Shown one piece after another: positions 37,094 through 46,748 of a stretch of 64,000 bases of DNA. A program made the position numbers and the translations under genes. The notes under the pieces are model-generated. The model did not search any database and was not told the DNA's origin. It saw only the letters and a program-made list of their open reading frames with translations. The stretch is taken from the NCBI RefSeq assembly GCF_014698475.1, contig NZ_JACJTB010000007.1:62001-126000 (forward strand), given 5' to 3'. The stretch comes from Nostoc spongiaeforme FACHB-130. GTDB taxonomy: Bacteria; Cyanobacteriota; Cyanobacteriia; Cyanobacteriales; Nostocaceae. How positions within the stretch are numbered: position 1 is the stretch's first letter; every line of letters starts with the position of its first letter.

Positions 37094-38218
37094 GTGACTC
37101 CAACTGCTCAATCCACGGCAAGTGCGCGTCGCGTGGTATTTCCATTTACGGCAATTGTGGGCCAGGAAGAAATGAAACTGGCGCTGCTGTTGAACGTGAT
37201 TGATCCCAAAATCGGTGGTGTCATGATTATGGGCGATCGCGGTACCGGCAAGACAACTACTATCCGGGCGTTAGCGGATTTGTTGCCAGAAATCCCTGTA
37301 GTTGCTAATGACCCCTTCAATAGTCACCCCAGCGACCCCGACTTGATGAGCGATGAAGTCCGCCAAACAGTAGCACAAGGTGGGGAAGTTCCTGTAGACC
37401 ATAGAAAGGTGCAAATGGTAGACCTGCCTTTGGGCGCTACAGAAGACCGGGTATGCGGTACTATCGACATCGAAAAAGCTTTGTCTGAGGGTGTAAAAGC
37501 TTTTGAACCAGGACTGTTGGCAAAAGCTAACCGAGGCATTCTTTACGTGGATGAGGTCAACTTGCTAGATGACCACCTCGTAGACGTATTACTCGACTCT
37601 GCTGCTAGTGGCTGGAACACTGTAGAACGGGAAGGTATTTCCATCCGTCACCCAGCGCGGTTTGTGCTTGTCGGTTCGGGAAACCCGGAAGAAGGCGAAT
37701 TACGTCCCCAGTTACTCGACCGTTTTGGAATGCACGCCGAAATTCACACGGTGAAAGAACCAGCTCTGCGAGTGCAAATTGTCGAACAACGCTCGGAATT
37801 TGACCAAAACCCGCCAGCATTCTTGGCACAGCATAAAACTGAGCAAGAAGCCCTACAACAAAAAGTAGTCAATGCTCAAACTCTGTTACCAGAAGTCAAA
37901 ATTGACTATGATTTGCGGGTGAAAATTTCCGAAGTTTGTTCAGAGTTAGATGTGGATGGCTTGCGGGGTGATATTGTTACCAACCGTGCAGCCAAAGCAT
38001 TAACCGCCTTTGAAGGACGTACCGAAGTCACCCTTGATGATATCCGTCGCGTGATTACTTTGTGTCTGCGTCACAGATTGCGGAAAGATCCTCTAGAATC
38101 GATTGATTCTGGCTACAAAGTCGAAAAAGCTTTTGCTCGCGTTTTTGGTGTAGAGTTGCCAGAAGAAGATTCTGCAAAGAAAAACGGCACTGGACAAATT
38201 AAAACGGGTGTGCGCTAG
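37094..38218 (+). CDS. chlI: Magnesium chelatase ATPase subunit I
   Basis: 374 residues from a GTG start. It is the AAA+ subunit that with ChlD and ChlH inserts Mg2+ into protoporphyrin IX, the first step of chlorophyll synthesis. Features: [20 protein letters not shown], Walker [12 protein letters not shown], the insertion with [17 protein letters not shown], Walker [12 protein letters not shown], and sensor [20 protein letters not shown] with the arginine finger region. The C-terminal helical lid ends at about 355. Confidence 0.97.
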   Translation: MTPTAQSTASARRVVFPFTAIVGQEEMKLALLLNVIDPKIGGVMIMGDRGTGKTTTIRALADLLPEIPVVANDPFNSHPSDPDLMSDEVRQTVAQGGEVPVDHRKVQMVDLPLGATEDRVCGTIDIEKALSEGVKAFEPGLLAKANRGILYVDEVNLLDDHLVDVLLDSAASGWNTVEREGISIRHPARFVLVGSGNPEEGELRPQLLDRFGMHAEIHTVKEPALRVQIVEQRSEFDQNPPAFLAQHKTEQEALQQKVVNAQTLLPEVKIDYDLRVKISEVCSELDVDGLRGDIVTNRAAKALTAFEGRTEVTLDDIRRVITLCLRHRLRKDPLESIDSGYKVEKAFARVFGVELPEEDSAKKNGTGQIKTGVR

Positions 38219-38285
38219 TTTTCCCCGAAAATAAAAAGTAGGGGCGCGTAGCACCGCGCCCTGAAATTTATTTGCTTGATTGAGT

Positions 38286-38573
38286 ATGAGATTTTGGCGC
38301 TTTTGCTTCAACAGTGTATTTTTGTCTAGTCAATACGAACCAGCCCGATTTATCGAGTTTGTCATGCTAGTGCTGACGTTATTACTGCTCGGTATTTGGG
38401 GGTTTACCCAAGAATTACCTTATATGCTCCTGTGCTTGAGTTATGCCATTGGAGCAGCTATATCTATGTTAGTCCGAGAAGCGATCGCACCCTCACCAGA
38501 AGCCCAAGTTTCTCGCTTCACCGCCTTATTATTACTGTTAATCAGCCTCTACGGTTTCTTTGATTTTCTCTAA
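38286..38573 (+). CDS. Small membrane protein conserved in cyanobacteria
   Basis: 95 residues from ATG 38286 (a TTG two codons earlier is also open). Three hydrophobic stretches: FVMLVLTLLLLGIWGF, ELPYMLLCLSYAIGAAISMLV and FTALLLLLISLYGFF. The N-terminus is basic. No function recognised. It lies 70 bp after chlI on the same strand. Confidence 0.7.
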   Translation: MRFWRFCFNSVFLSSQYEPARFIEFVMLVLTLLLLGIWGFTQELPYMLLCLSYAIGAAISMLVREAIAPSPEAQVSRFTALLLLLISLYGFFDFL

Positions 38574-39144
38574 AATTTTAAGCTGTTATACCAATTCACA
38601 ATTCGCAATTCGCAATTCGCAATTAAGAAACTTAGATACAGCAAAACTTTTAGGGTTTACATCTGTATCAAGTTTTGCGTGAAATGGTATTACACATTTA
38701 AATTGCATAACTAGGGCGGGCAAGATGCCCACCCCACAAGTATCAATACATTTTCCGCATCAGCCTTACTCCAAACCTCTTTTATCCTCCTTGTCTCCCT
38801 TCTAAAAAATGTGATGCTTCTTCGATTGGAAGTTTTTCATAACAAACTCCAATAGAATTCACATCAGGCGTACAATTTAAACAATGATTTGTAAAACTGT
38901 GTTAAACAAATTGCTTGACTAAACTGATAAATTTGGCGCAAATATTTAAAAATTTAGCAAAATTCTTGCTTGACAAAAGTATTATTATCTTTACTTCCAG
39001 TAATCTTGATTTTTCAAATAGAGTCGTAGATTCGGCTCTATATACTTATTGATTTTTGTTAATTTATACCAGTATTTAAGTATTTTATCTTACCTGTAAC
39101 TTGCTCTCAGTAGCAATCCAGTCAATTGAGGAAAGATTTTATTC
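38574..39144. other. Intergenic region upstream of the photoreceptor gene
   Basis: No gene seen in 571 bp. It contains a heptamer STRR (38592-38626) and the GGGCGGGCAAGATGCCCACC palindrome near 38713. The promoter of the following gene should be here; AT-rich sequence lies at 38930-39080. Confidence 0.5.
38592..38626. repeat. STRR heptamer array
   Basis: Five heptamers of the CAATTCG type (first CAATTCA, last degenerate), downstream of the small membrane protein gene. Confidence 0.85.
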
Positions 39145-41784
39145 ATGACTCAGCGTTCTACCAAGAAACCCATTATTAATATTGTGAATACCGAAGTTGA
39201 CCCTACTCTAACCAGGGTTAGTAATTTTAATCGTCATAGCGTCAACAGTCCCAATTCTTACGGTCGTCTTCAGTCACTGTTGCCTTGGAGTTTAAAATCG
39301 AAAGTTACTGGTTGGGCGATCGCACTCAGCATATTACCAGTTTTAGGTATCGGTGCAGCCAGCTACCTTGGCAGCCATTCAATTACACAACAAATTCAGC
39401 AAACAAATTCAGCCAGTTCCGTAGATTTAGCTATAGCAGAAACTAGACTCCAGCAATATCAAACATCTTTATTATGGAAAACTGGGATAATTGCTCTCAT
39501 ATCAGGTGCGATCGCATATTTGCTTTCTCAGCGTCTCACAAAACCAGTTCTATCGGCGGCGGAAATTTCCACAGTCTTAGTCAATAGATTAAGTCGTCGA
39601 GCAGAAATAGAAACACAAACTGATATTCCAGAACAAGATGAATTATTTGCACTCAAAGCCAACATTAACCAGCTACAACTCCAGTTACCCGCCTTACTCT
39701 CTAAACAAGAAACGGAAACCGAACGTTCTCAGTTGTTAATTAACCTGACTCGTCGAATGCAGGAAGCACTTTCCCAAGAAGACTTGCTCAGAACTACAGT
39801 GGAAGAAGTGCGAAAAGCTTTGCGAATTGATCGTGTGGTGATTTTTCACTTTGATTCTAATTGGAATGGCACATTTTTAGAAGAATCAGCCGCACCTGGT
39901 TTACCCAAAATATTATGGGCGACTGTTACCGATCCTTGCTTTCAGGAAAGATACATCGAACAGTACCGTCAAGGAAGAGTCCGCGCCATCAATAATATTT
40001 ACCAAGCTAACCTGACAGATTGTCACATTGGTTTGTTAGAAAGATTTGGCATTAAAGCCAACTTAGTTGCACCCATCCTCAAAAATCATCAACTATTTGG
40101 CTTGCTTATTGGTCATCAATGTTCTGCACCGCGATTTTGGCAACAGGCTGAAGTCGATTTATTTGCTCAAGTCGCTACCCAACTGGGATTTGCCCTTGAC
40201 CATACCAGACTGATAGAACAAATAGACAAAAGAGCCGACCAAGCCCATTTAGTAATTAATATTACCCGCCAAATTCGGCAATCGCTGAATGAGGAAGATG
40301 TACTGAAAACCACCGTTGAAGAAATTCGTAAAGCCCTGAGTACAGACCGAGTAATGGTTTATGGTTTTGATGCCGACTGGTACGGGACAGTGATTGCGGA
40401 AGCTGTAGTTCCTGGTTTCCCGAAAGCCTTGCGTGCCAAAATTAAAGACCCTTGCTTTGCCGAAGGTTATGTAGAGCAGTACAGAACAGGTCGAGTCCAG
40501 GCAATTAATGATATTGACAACGCAGGTTTGAGTGCTTGTCACATCAGCCAGTTAGAACCTTTTGCAGTCAAAGCCAATTTAGTTGCACCCATACTCAAAG
40601 ATGACAAGTTATTCGGCTTATTGATTGCCCATCATTGTGCTGCACCGCGAGAATGGCAACAAACCGAGATTGATTTAGTCACACAGTTAGCGATGCAGGT
40701 GGGATTTGCCCTTGACCATGCCAGATTGCTCCAACGCATCGATGCTGAAGGGGTACGCACGCAGCTAATGGTAGATATTACTCGCAAAATCCGTCAATCA
40801 CTCAACGAAGAAGATGTATTAAAAACTACTGTTGAAGAAATTCGCAAAGCCATGAGTACAGACCGGGTAATGGTTTATGGTTTTGATGCGGACTGGTACG
40901 GCACAGTGATTGCGGAAGCTGTAGTTCCCGGTTTTCCGAAAGCCTTGCGTGCCAAAATAAAAGACCCTTGTTTTGCTGAAGGTTATGTAGAGCAATACAG
41001 AGCAGGTCGAGTCAAGGCAATTAATGATATTTACAAAGCCGATTTGAGTGCTTGTCACATTAGCCAACTAGAGCCTTTTGCTGTCAAAGCCAATTTAGTT
41101 GCACCGATACTCAAAGATGACCAATTATTTGGCTTATTAATTGCCCATCAATGTGCTGCGCCGCGAGATTGGCAACAGCCAGAAATTGATTTGTTTGCTC
41201 AGTTAGCGATGCAGGTGGGATTTGCTCTTGACCATGCAAGGTTGTTAGAGCAAGTAGAGCAAGCATATCAATCTGTAGAATCTGCTTTGCAACAGCAAAA
41301 TCTGCGTCAAGGAGCATTGCAAGCCCAAGTATGTCAGTTATTGCAAGAGCAGCAAACTGTGGTGGATATTCTTTCTTGTCAGGTAATTAGTCAGATGGAT
41401 GCTGTGACCAATGCGAATCAGCAAACTCAGGCCTTAGCTAGTGGGATGCCAGAAATTTTGCGCTGTGTGCAAGAAATATTTAGTGAAATTTACTTGGTTA
41501 ATACTGAAGTGATAGGGTTAATGGGTTTAGGAGAGCAAGAAGCGATCGCATCTCTTCACCCAGCACTCAACCAAATTACCACCAAAAGTCAGCAAATAAA
41601 TCTACTACTGCAAAAACTAATGCAAACTACTATTAATCAAGTAGAAATTGCTACATTTGTTAATCAATCTCTGCGTGAAGTTGCTACTACTTCTCAGCAG
41701 ACATCTACAAAAACAGTTAACTTAGCTAAGGATTTAACTAAGTTAACTGCGATCGCTCAAGAATGGACAGAAAAAAATGTATAA
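39145..41784 (+). CDS. Membrane photoreceptor with three tandem DXCF cyanobacteriochrome GAF domains
   Basis: 879 residues. Two membrane segments near the N-terminus (about 53-72 and 112-128) with a short loop between; then a HAMP-like linker (SQRLTKPVLSAAEI). Three GAF domains carry the DPCF motif and the canonical CH motif exactly 28 residues later: Cys265/Cys293, Cys437/Cys465 and Cys609/Cys637. This spacing equals that of the dual-cysteine DXCF cyanobacteriochromes (TePixJ type), which bind a bilin through both cysteines. GAF2 and GAF3 are almost identical. The C-terminal 180 residues are coiled coil of MCP type but lack the conserved MCP hairpin tip. Likely a phototaxis-type receptor; output uncertain. 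Confidence 0.85.
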   Translation: MTQRSTKKPIINIVNTEVDPTLTRVSNFNRHSVNSPNSYGRLQSLLPWSLKSKVTGWAIALSILPVLGIGAASYLGSHSITQQIQQTNSASSVDLAIAETRLQQYQTSLLWKTGIIALISGAIAYLLSQRLTKPVLSAAEISTVLVNRLSRRAEIETQTDIPEQDELFALKANINQLQLQLPALLSKQETETERSQLLINLTRRMQEALSQEDLLRTTVEEVRKALRIDRVVIFHFDSNWNGTFLEESAAPGLPKILWATVTDPCFQERYIEQYRQGRVRAINNIYQANLTDCHIGLLERFGIKANLVAPILKNHQLFGLLIGHQCSAPRFWQQAEVDLFAQVATQLGFALDHTRLIEQIDKRADQAHLVINITRQIRQSLNEEDVLKTTVEEIRKALSTDRVMVYGFDADWYGTVIAEAVVPGFPKALRAKIKDPCFAEGYVEQYRTGRVQAINDIDNAGLSACHISQLEPFAVKANLVAPILKDDKLFGLLIAHHCAAPREWQQTEIDLVTQLAMQVGFALDHARLLQRIDAEGVRTQLMVDITRKIRQSLNEEDVLKTTVEEIRKAMSTDRVMVYGFDADWYGTVIAEAVVPGFPKALRAKIKDPCFAEGYVEQYRAGRVKAINDIYKADLSACHISQLEPFAVKANLVAPILKDDQLFGLLIAHQCAAPRDWQQPEIDLFAQLAMQVGFALDHARLLEQVEQAYQSVESALQQQNLRQGALQAQVCQLLQEQQTVVDILSCQVISQMDAVTNANQQTQALASGMPEILRCVQEIFSEIYLVNTEVIGLMGLGEQEAIASLHPALNQITTKSQQINLLLQKLMQTTINQVEIATFVNQSLREVATTSQQTSTKTVNLAKDLTKLTAIAQEWTEKNV

Positions 41785-42246
41785 GGCAATACGGTTCAGA
41801 TAAGAAAACCAACAAATAAGTAGTTGGACAAAATTAAATTCATTCGTAGTGATAGGGAACAGGGAACAGGAAAAAGAAAAAATGTGTGTAATTAATTTTG
41901 TCTGGATACTTAATAACTCAGCAAAAAACGCAAGAATGATTTTGGAGGGGGTTTGGGGGACGGTTGCGTCCCCCAATCGGGGGCTTGGGGGAGCCACTGC
42001 GTTGGGGAGACAGCGCCGTGGGCGGGTTTCCCGACTTGAGGCGACTGTCGTCGGCTTTGCCGACTTGAAGCATGTGGCGTTGAGAATCCCCCAAATCTTA
42101 CTCATTGTCTGATATTTAGATCAAAAATTGAGCAATCAACTCTCATCACTTTAACTGAACCGTATTGATGTATAAGGGTGTGAGGCGGAAACTTATAACT
42201 TCTAAACCCTCACACCCTTATACCCAGTCTTAACTCGCTGAAAAAA
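41785..42246. repeat. Intergenic repeat-rich region
   Basis: Without a gene. It contains GGGAACA twice (about 41859) and, at 41945-42105, a GC-rich interspersed element with GGGGGTTTGGGGGACGG, GCGCCGTGGGCGGGTTTCCC and short inverted repeats. Similar fragments occur at 50800-50835 and 62318-62376. Confidence 0.7.
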
Positions 42247-43089
42247 CTACAAGCTAGGTGGCAAAATCACATTGTCAATGGCATGAATTACACCATTACT
42301 ACCTTGAATATCTGGCTGAGTAACTTTACCATCATTGACTACTACCCCATTTTCATCAACTTTCACTGCAATGGGATCTCCTTGCAGACTGGTAACTTGA
42401 CCAGACTTCAAATCAGAAGACAAGACTTTGCCTGGTACAACGTGGTAAGTTAATATCTTCACCAGCACTTCTTTGTTTTCTGGCTTTAACAAGTCGTTTA
42501 AAGCATCTTGGGGTAACTTAGCAAAGGCCGCATCGGTTGGAGCAAAAATGGTGAAAGGCCCTGCACCTTGTAAAGTATCTATCAATCCAGCCGCTTTCAA
42601 AGCTGCGGTCAGGGTTTTAAAAGAATTGCTCGATTCCGCCAATGCTACAACGGTTTTCTTAGAATCGCTAGTTTCGTTAGTGGAAGTTGGCGCTGGTGTT
42701 TCGGTAGCTGGTACTTCTGTTGCAGGAGGTTGATCTGGTGTTGCTGCTGGTGGTGTGACGGGGGCTGCTTCAGTCCGACTACCACGGTTATAAGGAGGCT
42801 CATCAAAAATGCTGGGGCGGGGATTTAGCCCTCTGTTTGGGGTTTTTTGAGCAACTACAGTTCTGGTACGAGTGTTGTTTTTATCTGTGGCGATCGCAGG
42901 CTGAACAGGTGTATAACTAGCATTTGCCTGTATCCGTTGACTGCGATTGTAAGGAGCTTCGCTAAAAATGCTGGGGCTAGGGTTTAGTACTTCTTTAGCT
43001 TGTGATGGTAAAGTAACAAGGAAACTCATCCCTGCTAATCCTGCCACACTTGCTATATTCGTCAATAACTTGCTGTAATTCCCCTTCAT
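42247..43089 (-). CDS. Secreted fasciclin (FAS1) domain protein
   Basis: 280 residues from ATG 43089; the open frame runs further upstream but the signal peptide (KLLTNIASVAGLAGMSFLVTLPSQA) begins here. Two copies of NP.PSIF.E.PYNR (about residues 35-50 and 93-108) and a Pro/Thr-rich linker (about 115-145) precede a FAS1 domain (about 150-278) with FKTLTAALKAAGLIDTL, FTIFAPTDAAFAKLP and YHVVPGKVL. FAS1 proteins act in adhesion and cell-surface assembly. Probably secreted or wall-associated. No ribosome site of standard type is seen. Confidence 0.9.
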   Translation of the reverse strand: MKGNYSKLLTNIASVAGLAGMSFLVTLPSQAKEVLNPSPSIFSEAPYNRSQRIQANASYTPVQPAIATDKNNTRTRTVVAQKTPNRGLNPRPSIFDEPPYNRGSRTEAAPVTPPAATPDQPPATEVPATETPAPTSTNETSDSKKTVVALAESSNSFKTLTAALKAAGLIDTLQGAGPFTIFAPTDAAFAKLPQDALNDLLKPENKEVLVKILTYHVVPGKVLSSDLKSGQVTSLQGDPIAVKVDENGVVVNDGKVTQPDIQGSNGVIHAIDNVILPPSL

Positions 43090-43514
43090 AAATTTTGTTT
43101 GTTTTGATTTATCACAGTTTACATAAAGACTTATATCACTTTGCCACCCAAAAAATCTAACCTGAAAAGGAAGATTTTTAAGATAAATTTCATTTTTTGT
43201 ACTATTAAACTGTGAGCAAATAAATATATTAATAGCAGAAGTGGCAAATTTGCAAATCATTCAGGAACAATTAGAGATATTTCACTTCTATAAGAGGTCG
43301 GGATCTGATACAGAATAACTTATCTAATTTAGAAAAATAGCTCACTCCAAAAAATATTGACCAGAATAATTTAAAATTACCTCAAAATCTATTAGCCAAA
43401 ATTACCGCATATAGCCATATTTCCGGGATAGATTTTATTTTAACTTGCCAAATTTTCGAGAAGTGAAGATAAAATTAGAGAGTTATTTTCTCACTCAGTA
43501 ATCAGGGATATAAT
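43090..43514. other. Intergenic region between divergent genes
   Basis: No gene seen in 425 bp. A degenerate copy of the GATCCCCGACTTC palindrome lies at about 43284-43306. Promoters of the fasciclin and GST genes should be here. Confidence 0.5.
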
Positions 43515-44306
43515 ATGCTGGAATTATACCAATGGGAACTGTCGCAATACTCAGAAAAAGTGAGGTTAATTCTCGATTACAAAGGTTTAGAATACCGGAA
43601 AATTGAGGTCACACCAGGTATTGGACAAATAGAATTATTTCGGCTGACTGGTCAAAGGCAAGTGCCAGTATTAAAGGATGGTAATCGATATATTGTTGAT
43701 TCTACAGAAATAGCTAAGTATGTAGACGCAAAATATCCAGAACGCCCACTCATACCACAAAATCCCAAGCAAAAAGCTTTAACTTTATTAATTGAAGAAT
43801 GGGCAGATGAATCAATCGGGATTAAAGGTAGAAAAGCTCTTTTTGCTGCGATTAGTCAGGATCAAAATTTTCGCAAATCCTTATTACCCACATCCACACC
43901 AGACATATTCCGGAGTTTAGTTGAAGGCGTACCCAGCGATATTTTGACTGTCTTGGGTTTGGGTGTAGGATATAGCCCAGATGTGGTGAAAGGGGCGATC
44001 GCTGATTTAAAACAAGACCTAGAAGCACTAACTTTATTATTGACAGATAGTCCTTATCTCACAGGCGATGAACCAACTTTAGCTGACTTAGCCGTGGCTG
44101 GGTTATCAATATTATTGAAGTTTCCCGAAGGCGCTTATCTAGATTTACCAGCTAGTTTAAGAGGTCAAGGCGTGCCAAGCATAGCAAATAACCCCGATTA
44201 TCAATTATTCTTTGAATGGCGCGATCGCCTTTATGCTCAATTTCGTAAGCCATTAATCGGCGCTTCTCCCGCAGGTTCAGCACCAACTTCGATTCAAATT
44301 GATTAA
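43515..44306 (+). CDS. Glutathione S-transferase family protein
   Basis: 263 residues. The N-terminal thioredoxin-like domain begins LELYQWELSQYSEKVRLILDYKGLEY and contains the cis-Pro/SNAIL-like region QRQVPVLKD and VDSTEIAKYVDAKYP; the helical C-terminal domain includes SPYLTGDEPTLADLAVAG. Ser11/Tyr13 could be the catalytic residue. Substrate unknown; possibly detoxification or a thiol-disulfide role. The next gene follows after an STRR array. Confidence 0.88.
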   Translation: MLELYQWELSQYSEKVRLILDYKGLEYRKIEVTPGIGQIELFRLTGQRQVPVLKDGNRYIVDSTEIAKYVDAKYPERPLIPQNPKQKALTLLIEEWADESIGIKGRKALFAAISQDQNFRKSLLPTSTPDIFRSLVEGVPSDILTVLGLGVGYSPDVVKGAIADLKQDLEALTLLLTDSPYLTGDEPTLADLAVAGLSILLKFPEGAYLDLPASLRGQGVPSIANNPDYQLFFEWRDRLYAQFRKPLIGASPAGSAPTSIQID

Positions 44307-44309
44307 TTA

Positions 44310-44387
44310 GGGAGTGGGGAGTAGGGAGTGGGGAGAAAATGACAAATGACCAATGACCAATGACCATTAACCAATGACAAATGACAA
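44310..44387. repeat. Two adjacent STRR heptamer arrays
   Basis: GGAGTGG/GGAGTAG-type units at about 44311-44336 are followed by ATGACAA/ATGACCA-type units at 44339-44387. The last two units provide the start of the HerA-like gene (ATG 44374). Confidence 0.85.
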
Positions 44388-46113
44388 ATTGGTAAAACCA
44401 TTAGGTTCGGTAATCCAAGGCTCACTAACTGGTGGATTAGAAGTAAGACTACACCCGGATATTTCTGTAGAAGATATGCGGGTGGGTAAGTTTTTAGTTG
44501 TCCAAGGGATGCGATCGCGGTTTTTCTGTATGCTGACAGATGTATCCCTCGGCACAGCTAACGCCCGGATTATTGCTAATCCGCCCAGTTGGGAAGATAC
44601 TTTTTTACGAGATGTCTTAGCCGGAAGCGGTACTTATGGAACCATCGCCTTAGCGCCGATGTTGATGTTTACCCCCGAATCTAATGAGTCTTTTTCTTCC
44701 ACTAACGGCAAATCTGCAAATCCTTTTGTCCCATCAACTACGGGTTTGGCTTCATTTCAACCCCAAACTAGTACAACGATGGAATTACTTCCAGTCAAAA
44801 CTATTCCCAGTCACTTTAGTCAGGTTTTCGACGCGAGTGAAGAAGATTTTCGCCGCGTCTTTGGTTGGGAAGATGATATCCAAAGAAAGAATTTTGCCAT
44901 TGGTAAACCATTAGATATGGATGTACCTGTGTGCATCGATTTAAATCGATTTGTTGAACGCAGTAACGGCGTTTTTGGGAAATCTGGTACAGGTAAATCC
45001 TTTCTCACCCGCTTGCTGTTGGCTGGTGTGATTCGCAAAAACGCGGCGGTAAACTTGATTTTTGATATGCACTCAGAATATGGTTGGGAAGCCGTCGCCG
45101 AAGGTAAAAATGTCAATACTGTTAAAGGGTTAAAGCAATTATTTCCGGGGAAAGTGGAAGTTTACACCCTTGATCCTGAATCAACCAAGCGGCGGGGTGT
45201 GCGCGATTCTCAAGAACTATATCTCAGTTATGAACAAATCGAAGTTGAAGATATTAAATTATGTAGCCGCGATTTAGGACTGTCAGAAGCCGCATTAGAT
45301 AACGCCAACATCCTCTATAGCGAATTCAACAAAGCTTGGATTGTGCAACTGCTGAACATGACGAACGAAGAAATCGAAATGTTCTGTGAAGAAAAGCGGG
45401 GACACAAAGGCTCGATTATGGCTTTGCAACGCAAACTCTTGCGCCTAGACGGTTTGAAGTATATGCGGGCAGTTTGCCCCCAAAACTACATTAATAAAAT
45501 CTTACAATCTCTAGAGGCTGGCAAGAATGTCGTGGTAGAATTTGGTTCCCAGTCAAATATGCTCTCTTATATGTTGGTGACAAATATGATCACCAGACGT
45601 ATACATGAGCATTATGTCCGCAAAGCTGATAAATTCTTGCAAAGCAAAAACCCCAACGATCGCCCCACACCTTTGATGATTACCATTGAAGAAGCGCATC
45701 GTTTTCTTGACCCGGCCATTGTCCAAAGTACTATCTTCGGCACGATCGCGCGGGAACTGCGAAAATATTTCGTAACGTTGCTAGTAGTTGATCAACGACC
45801 GTCAGGGATAGATAATGAAGTTATGTCCCAGATTGGTACTCGAATCACAGCCTTACTCAATGACGAAAAAGACATCGATGCCATTTTTACGGGTGTATCT
45901 GGCGCAGGTGGACTGCGATCGGTACTGGCGAAATTAGACTCCAAACAACAAGCCTTGATTTTAGGTCATGCCGTTCCCATGCCAGTAGTTGTGCGTACTC
46001 GTCCTTACGATGCTACTTTCTATGCCGAAATCGGCGATCCGGCTTGGGAGGAAAAGCCAGACGCAGAAGTATTCGCCGCAGCAGAACTAGCTAAAGCTGA
46101 TTTGGGATTTTAA
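44374..46113 (+). CDS. HerA-like ATPase
   Basis: 579 residues. An N-terminal HAS-barrel (LGSVIQGSLTGGLEVRLHPDISVEDMRVGKFLVVQG) is followed by a P-loop ATPase with Walker A GKSGTGKSFLTR (about 203-214) and Walker B LMITIEEAHRFL (about 435-446), plus Arg-rich RELRKYF and VDQRPSGID (sensor-like). This is the HerA/VirB4-like hexameric DNA translocase family, associated with DNA end processing or repair; no NurA nuclease is adjacent. The start codon ATG 44374 lies in a heptamer repeat and has no Shine-Dalgarno; TTG 44389 is an alternative. Confidence 0.9.
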   Translation: MTNDKLVKPLGSVIQGSLTGGLEVRLHPDISVEDMRVGKFLVVQGMRSRFFCMLTDVSLGTANARIIANPPSWEDTFLRDVLAGSGTYGTIALAPMLMFTPESNESFSSTNGKSANPFVPSTTGLASFQPQTSTTMELLPVKTIPSHFSQVFDASEEDFRRVFGWEDDIQRKNFAIGKPLDMDVPVCIDLNRFVERSNGVFGKSGTGKSFLTRLLLAGVIRKNAAVNLIFDMHSEYGWEAVAEGKNVNTVKGLKQLFPGKVEVYTLDPESTKRRGVRDSQELYLSYEQIEVEDIKLCSRDLGLSEAALDNANILYSEFNKAWIVQLLNMTNEEIEMFCEEKRGHKGSIMALQRKLLRLDGLKYMRAVCPQNYINKILQSLEAGKNVVVEFGSQSNMLSYMLVTNMITRRIHEHYVRKADKFLQSKNPNDRPTPLMITIEEAHRFLDPAIVQSTIFGTIARELRKYFVTLLVVDQRPSGIDNEVMSQIGTRITALLNDEKDIDAIFTGVSGAGGLRSVLAKLDSKQQALILGHAVPMPVVVRTRPYDATFYAEIGDPAWEEKPDAEVFAAAELAKADLGF

Positions 46114-46114
46114 A

Positions 46115-46142
46115 TTGTCCTTTGTCATTTGTCCTTTGCTCA
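46115..46142. repeat. STRR heptamer array
   Basis: TTGTCCT, TTGTCAT, TTGTCCT, TTGCTCA in tandem directly after the HerA-like gene stop. A short GACCAAT repeat follows at about 46156. Confidence 0.8.
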
Positions 46143-46748
46143 AGATGATTCTGAACCAATGACCAATGACCCATTCGTAACATCCCTCCAAAAATATGCC
46201 CAGAGAGTTCGGTTTTCTCCCTAACGATAGGCAACATGAGAGGGGATTTTGCCGTCAGTATAGGTATAGTAAGCACTCTAAGGAAGTTTAAATTTTTTTG
46301 TAATTAACTACTTTTGGATTATAGTTTTCTCCTTCTGTAGACTACTTTACTATCCGCCTGATTTGTCCTAAGATAAAAGCAAGTAAAACTCATAACGACT
46401 TCGGATTTACCAGTAGCCGATCGCAACTGAAGATAAAGAAGAATTCTTGAAAACAACCCAATGTGCTTTTAAAAAGACCTAACAATTTAGGAAGGGTAGG
46501 GGGAACCTATCTCAAACACTCATCTTCTGGAATCTCAAGTAAGTGAACTGAATTATTCTTATATAGCCGTTCATTAGTTATGGAAGCCAGAACGAGGGAG
46601 CCGTAAGTAGAGGAGCAGAGGGAACAAATTTCTAAATCAGCCATCCCTAGAAACCACCTGAGTTCGGTTTTTATAGATAGCCTTTCCTAATTAATTTTTT
46701 TAGTTATTAAAGATTCATTGTGTTTACGGAGTAGAGGACAACGCACCA
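46143..46748. other. Long leader/promoter region of the sigma factor gene
   Basis: 606 bp without a gene. Group 2 sigma genes often have long regulated 5' regions; I see no confident -10/-35 box. It contains CCTAACAATTTAGG (46476-46489), a small palindrome. Confidence 0.5.

Noticed and set aside
38242-38261. GC-rich hairpin after chlI as terminator
   Set aside because: The stem is good (GGGCGCG / CGCGCCC) but there is no T-tract and the sequence looks like a common interspersed palindrome; left uncalled.
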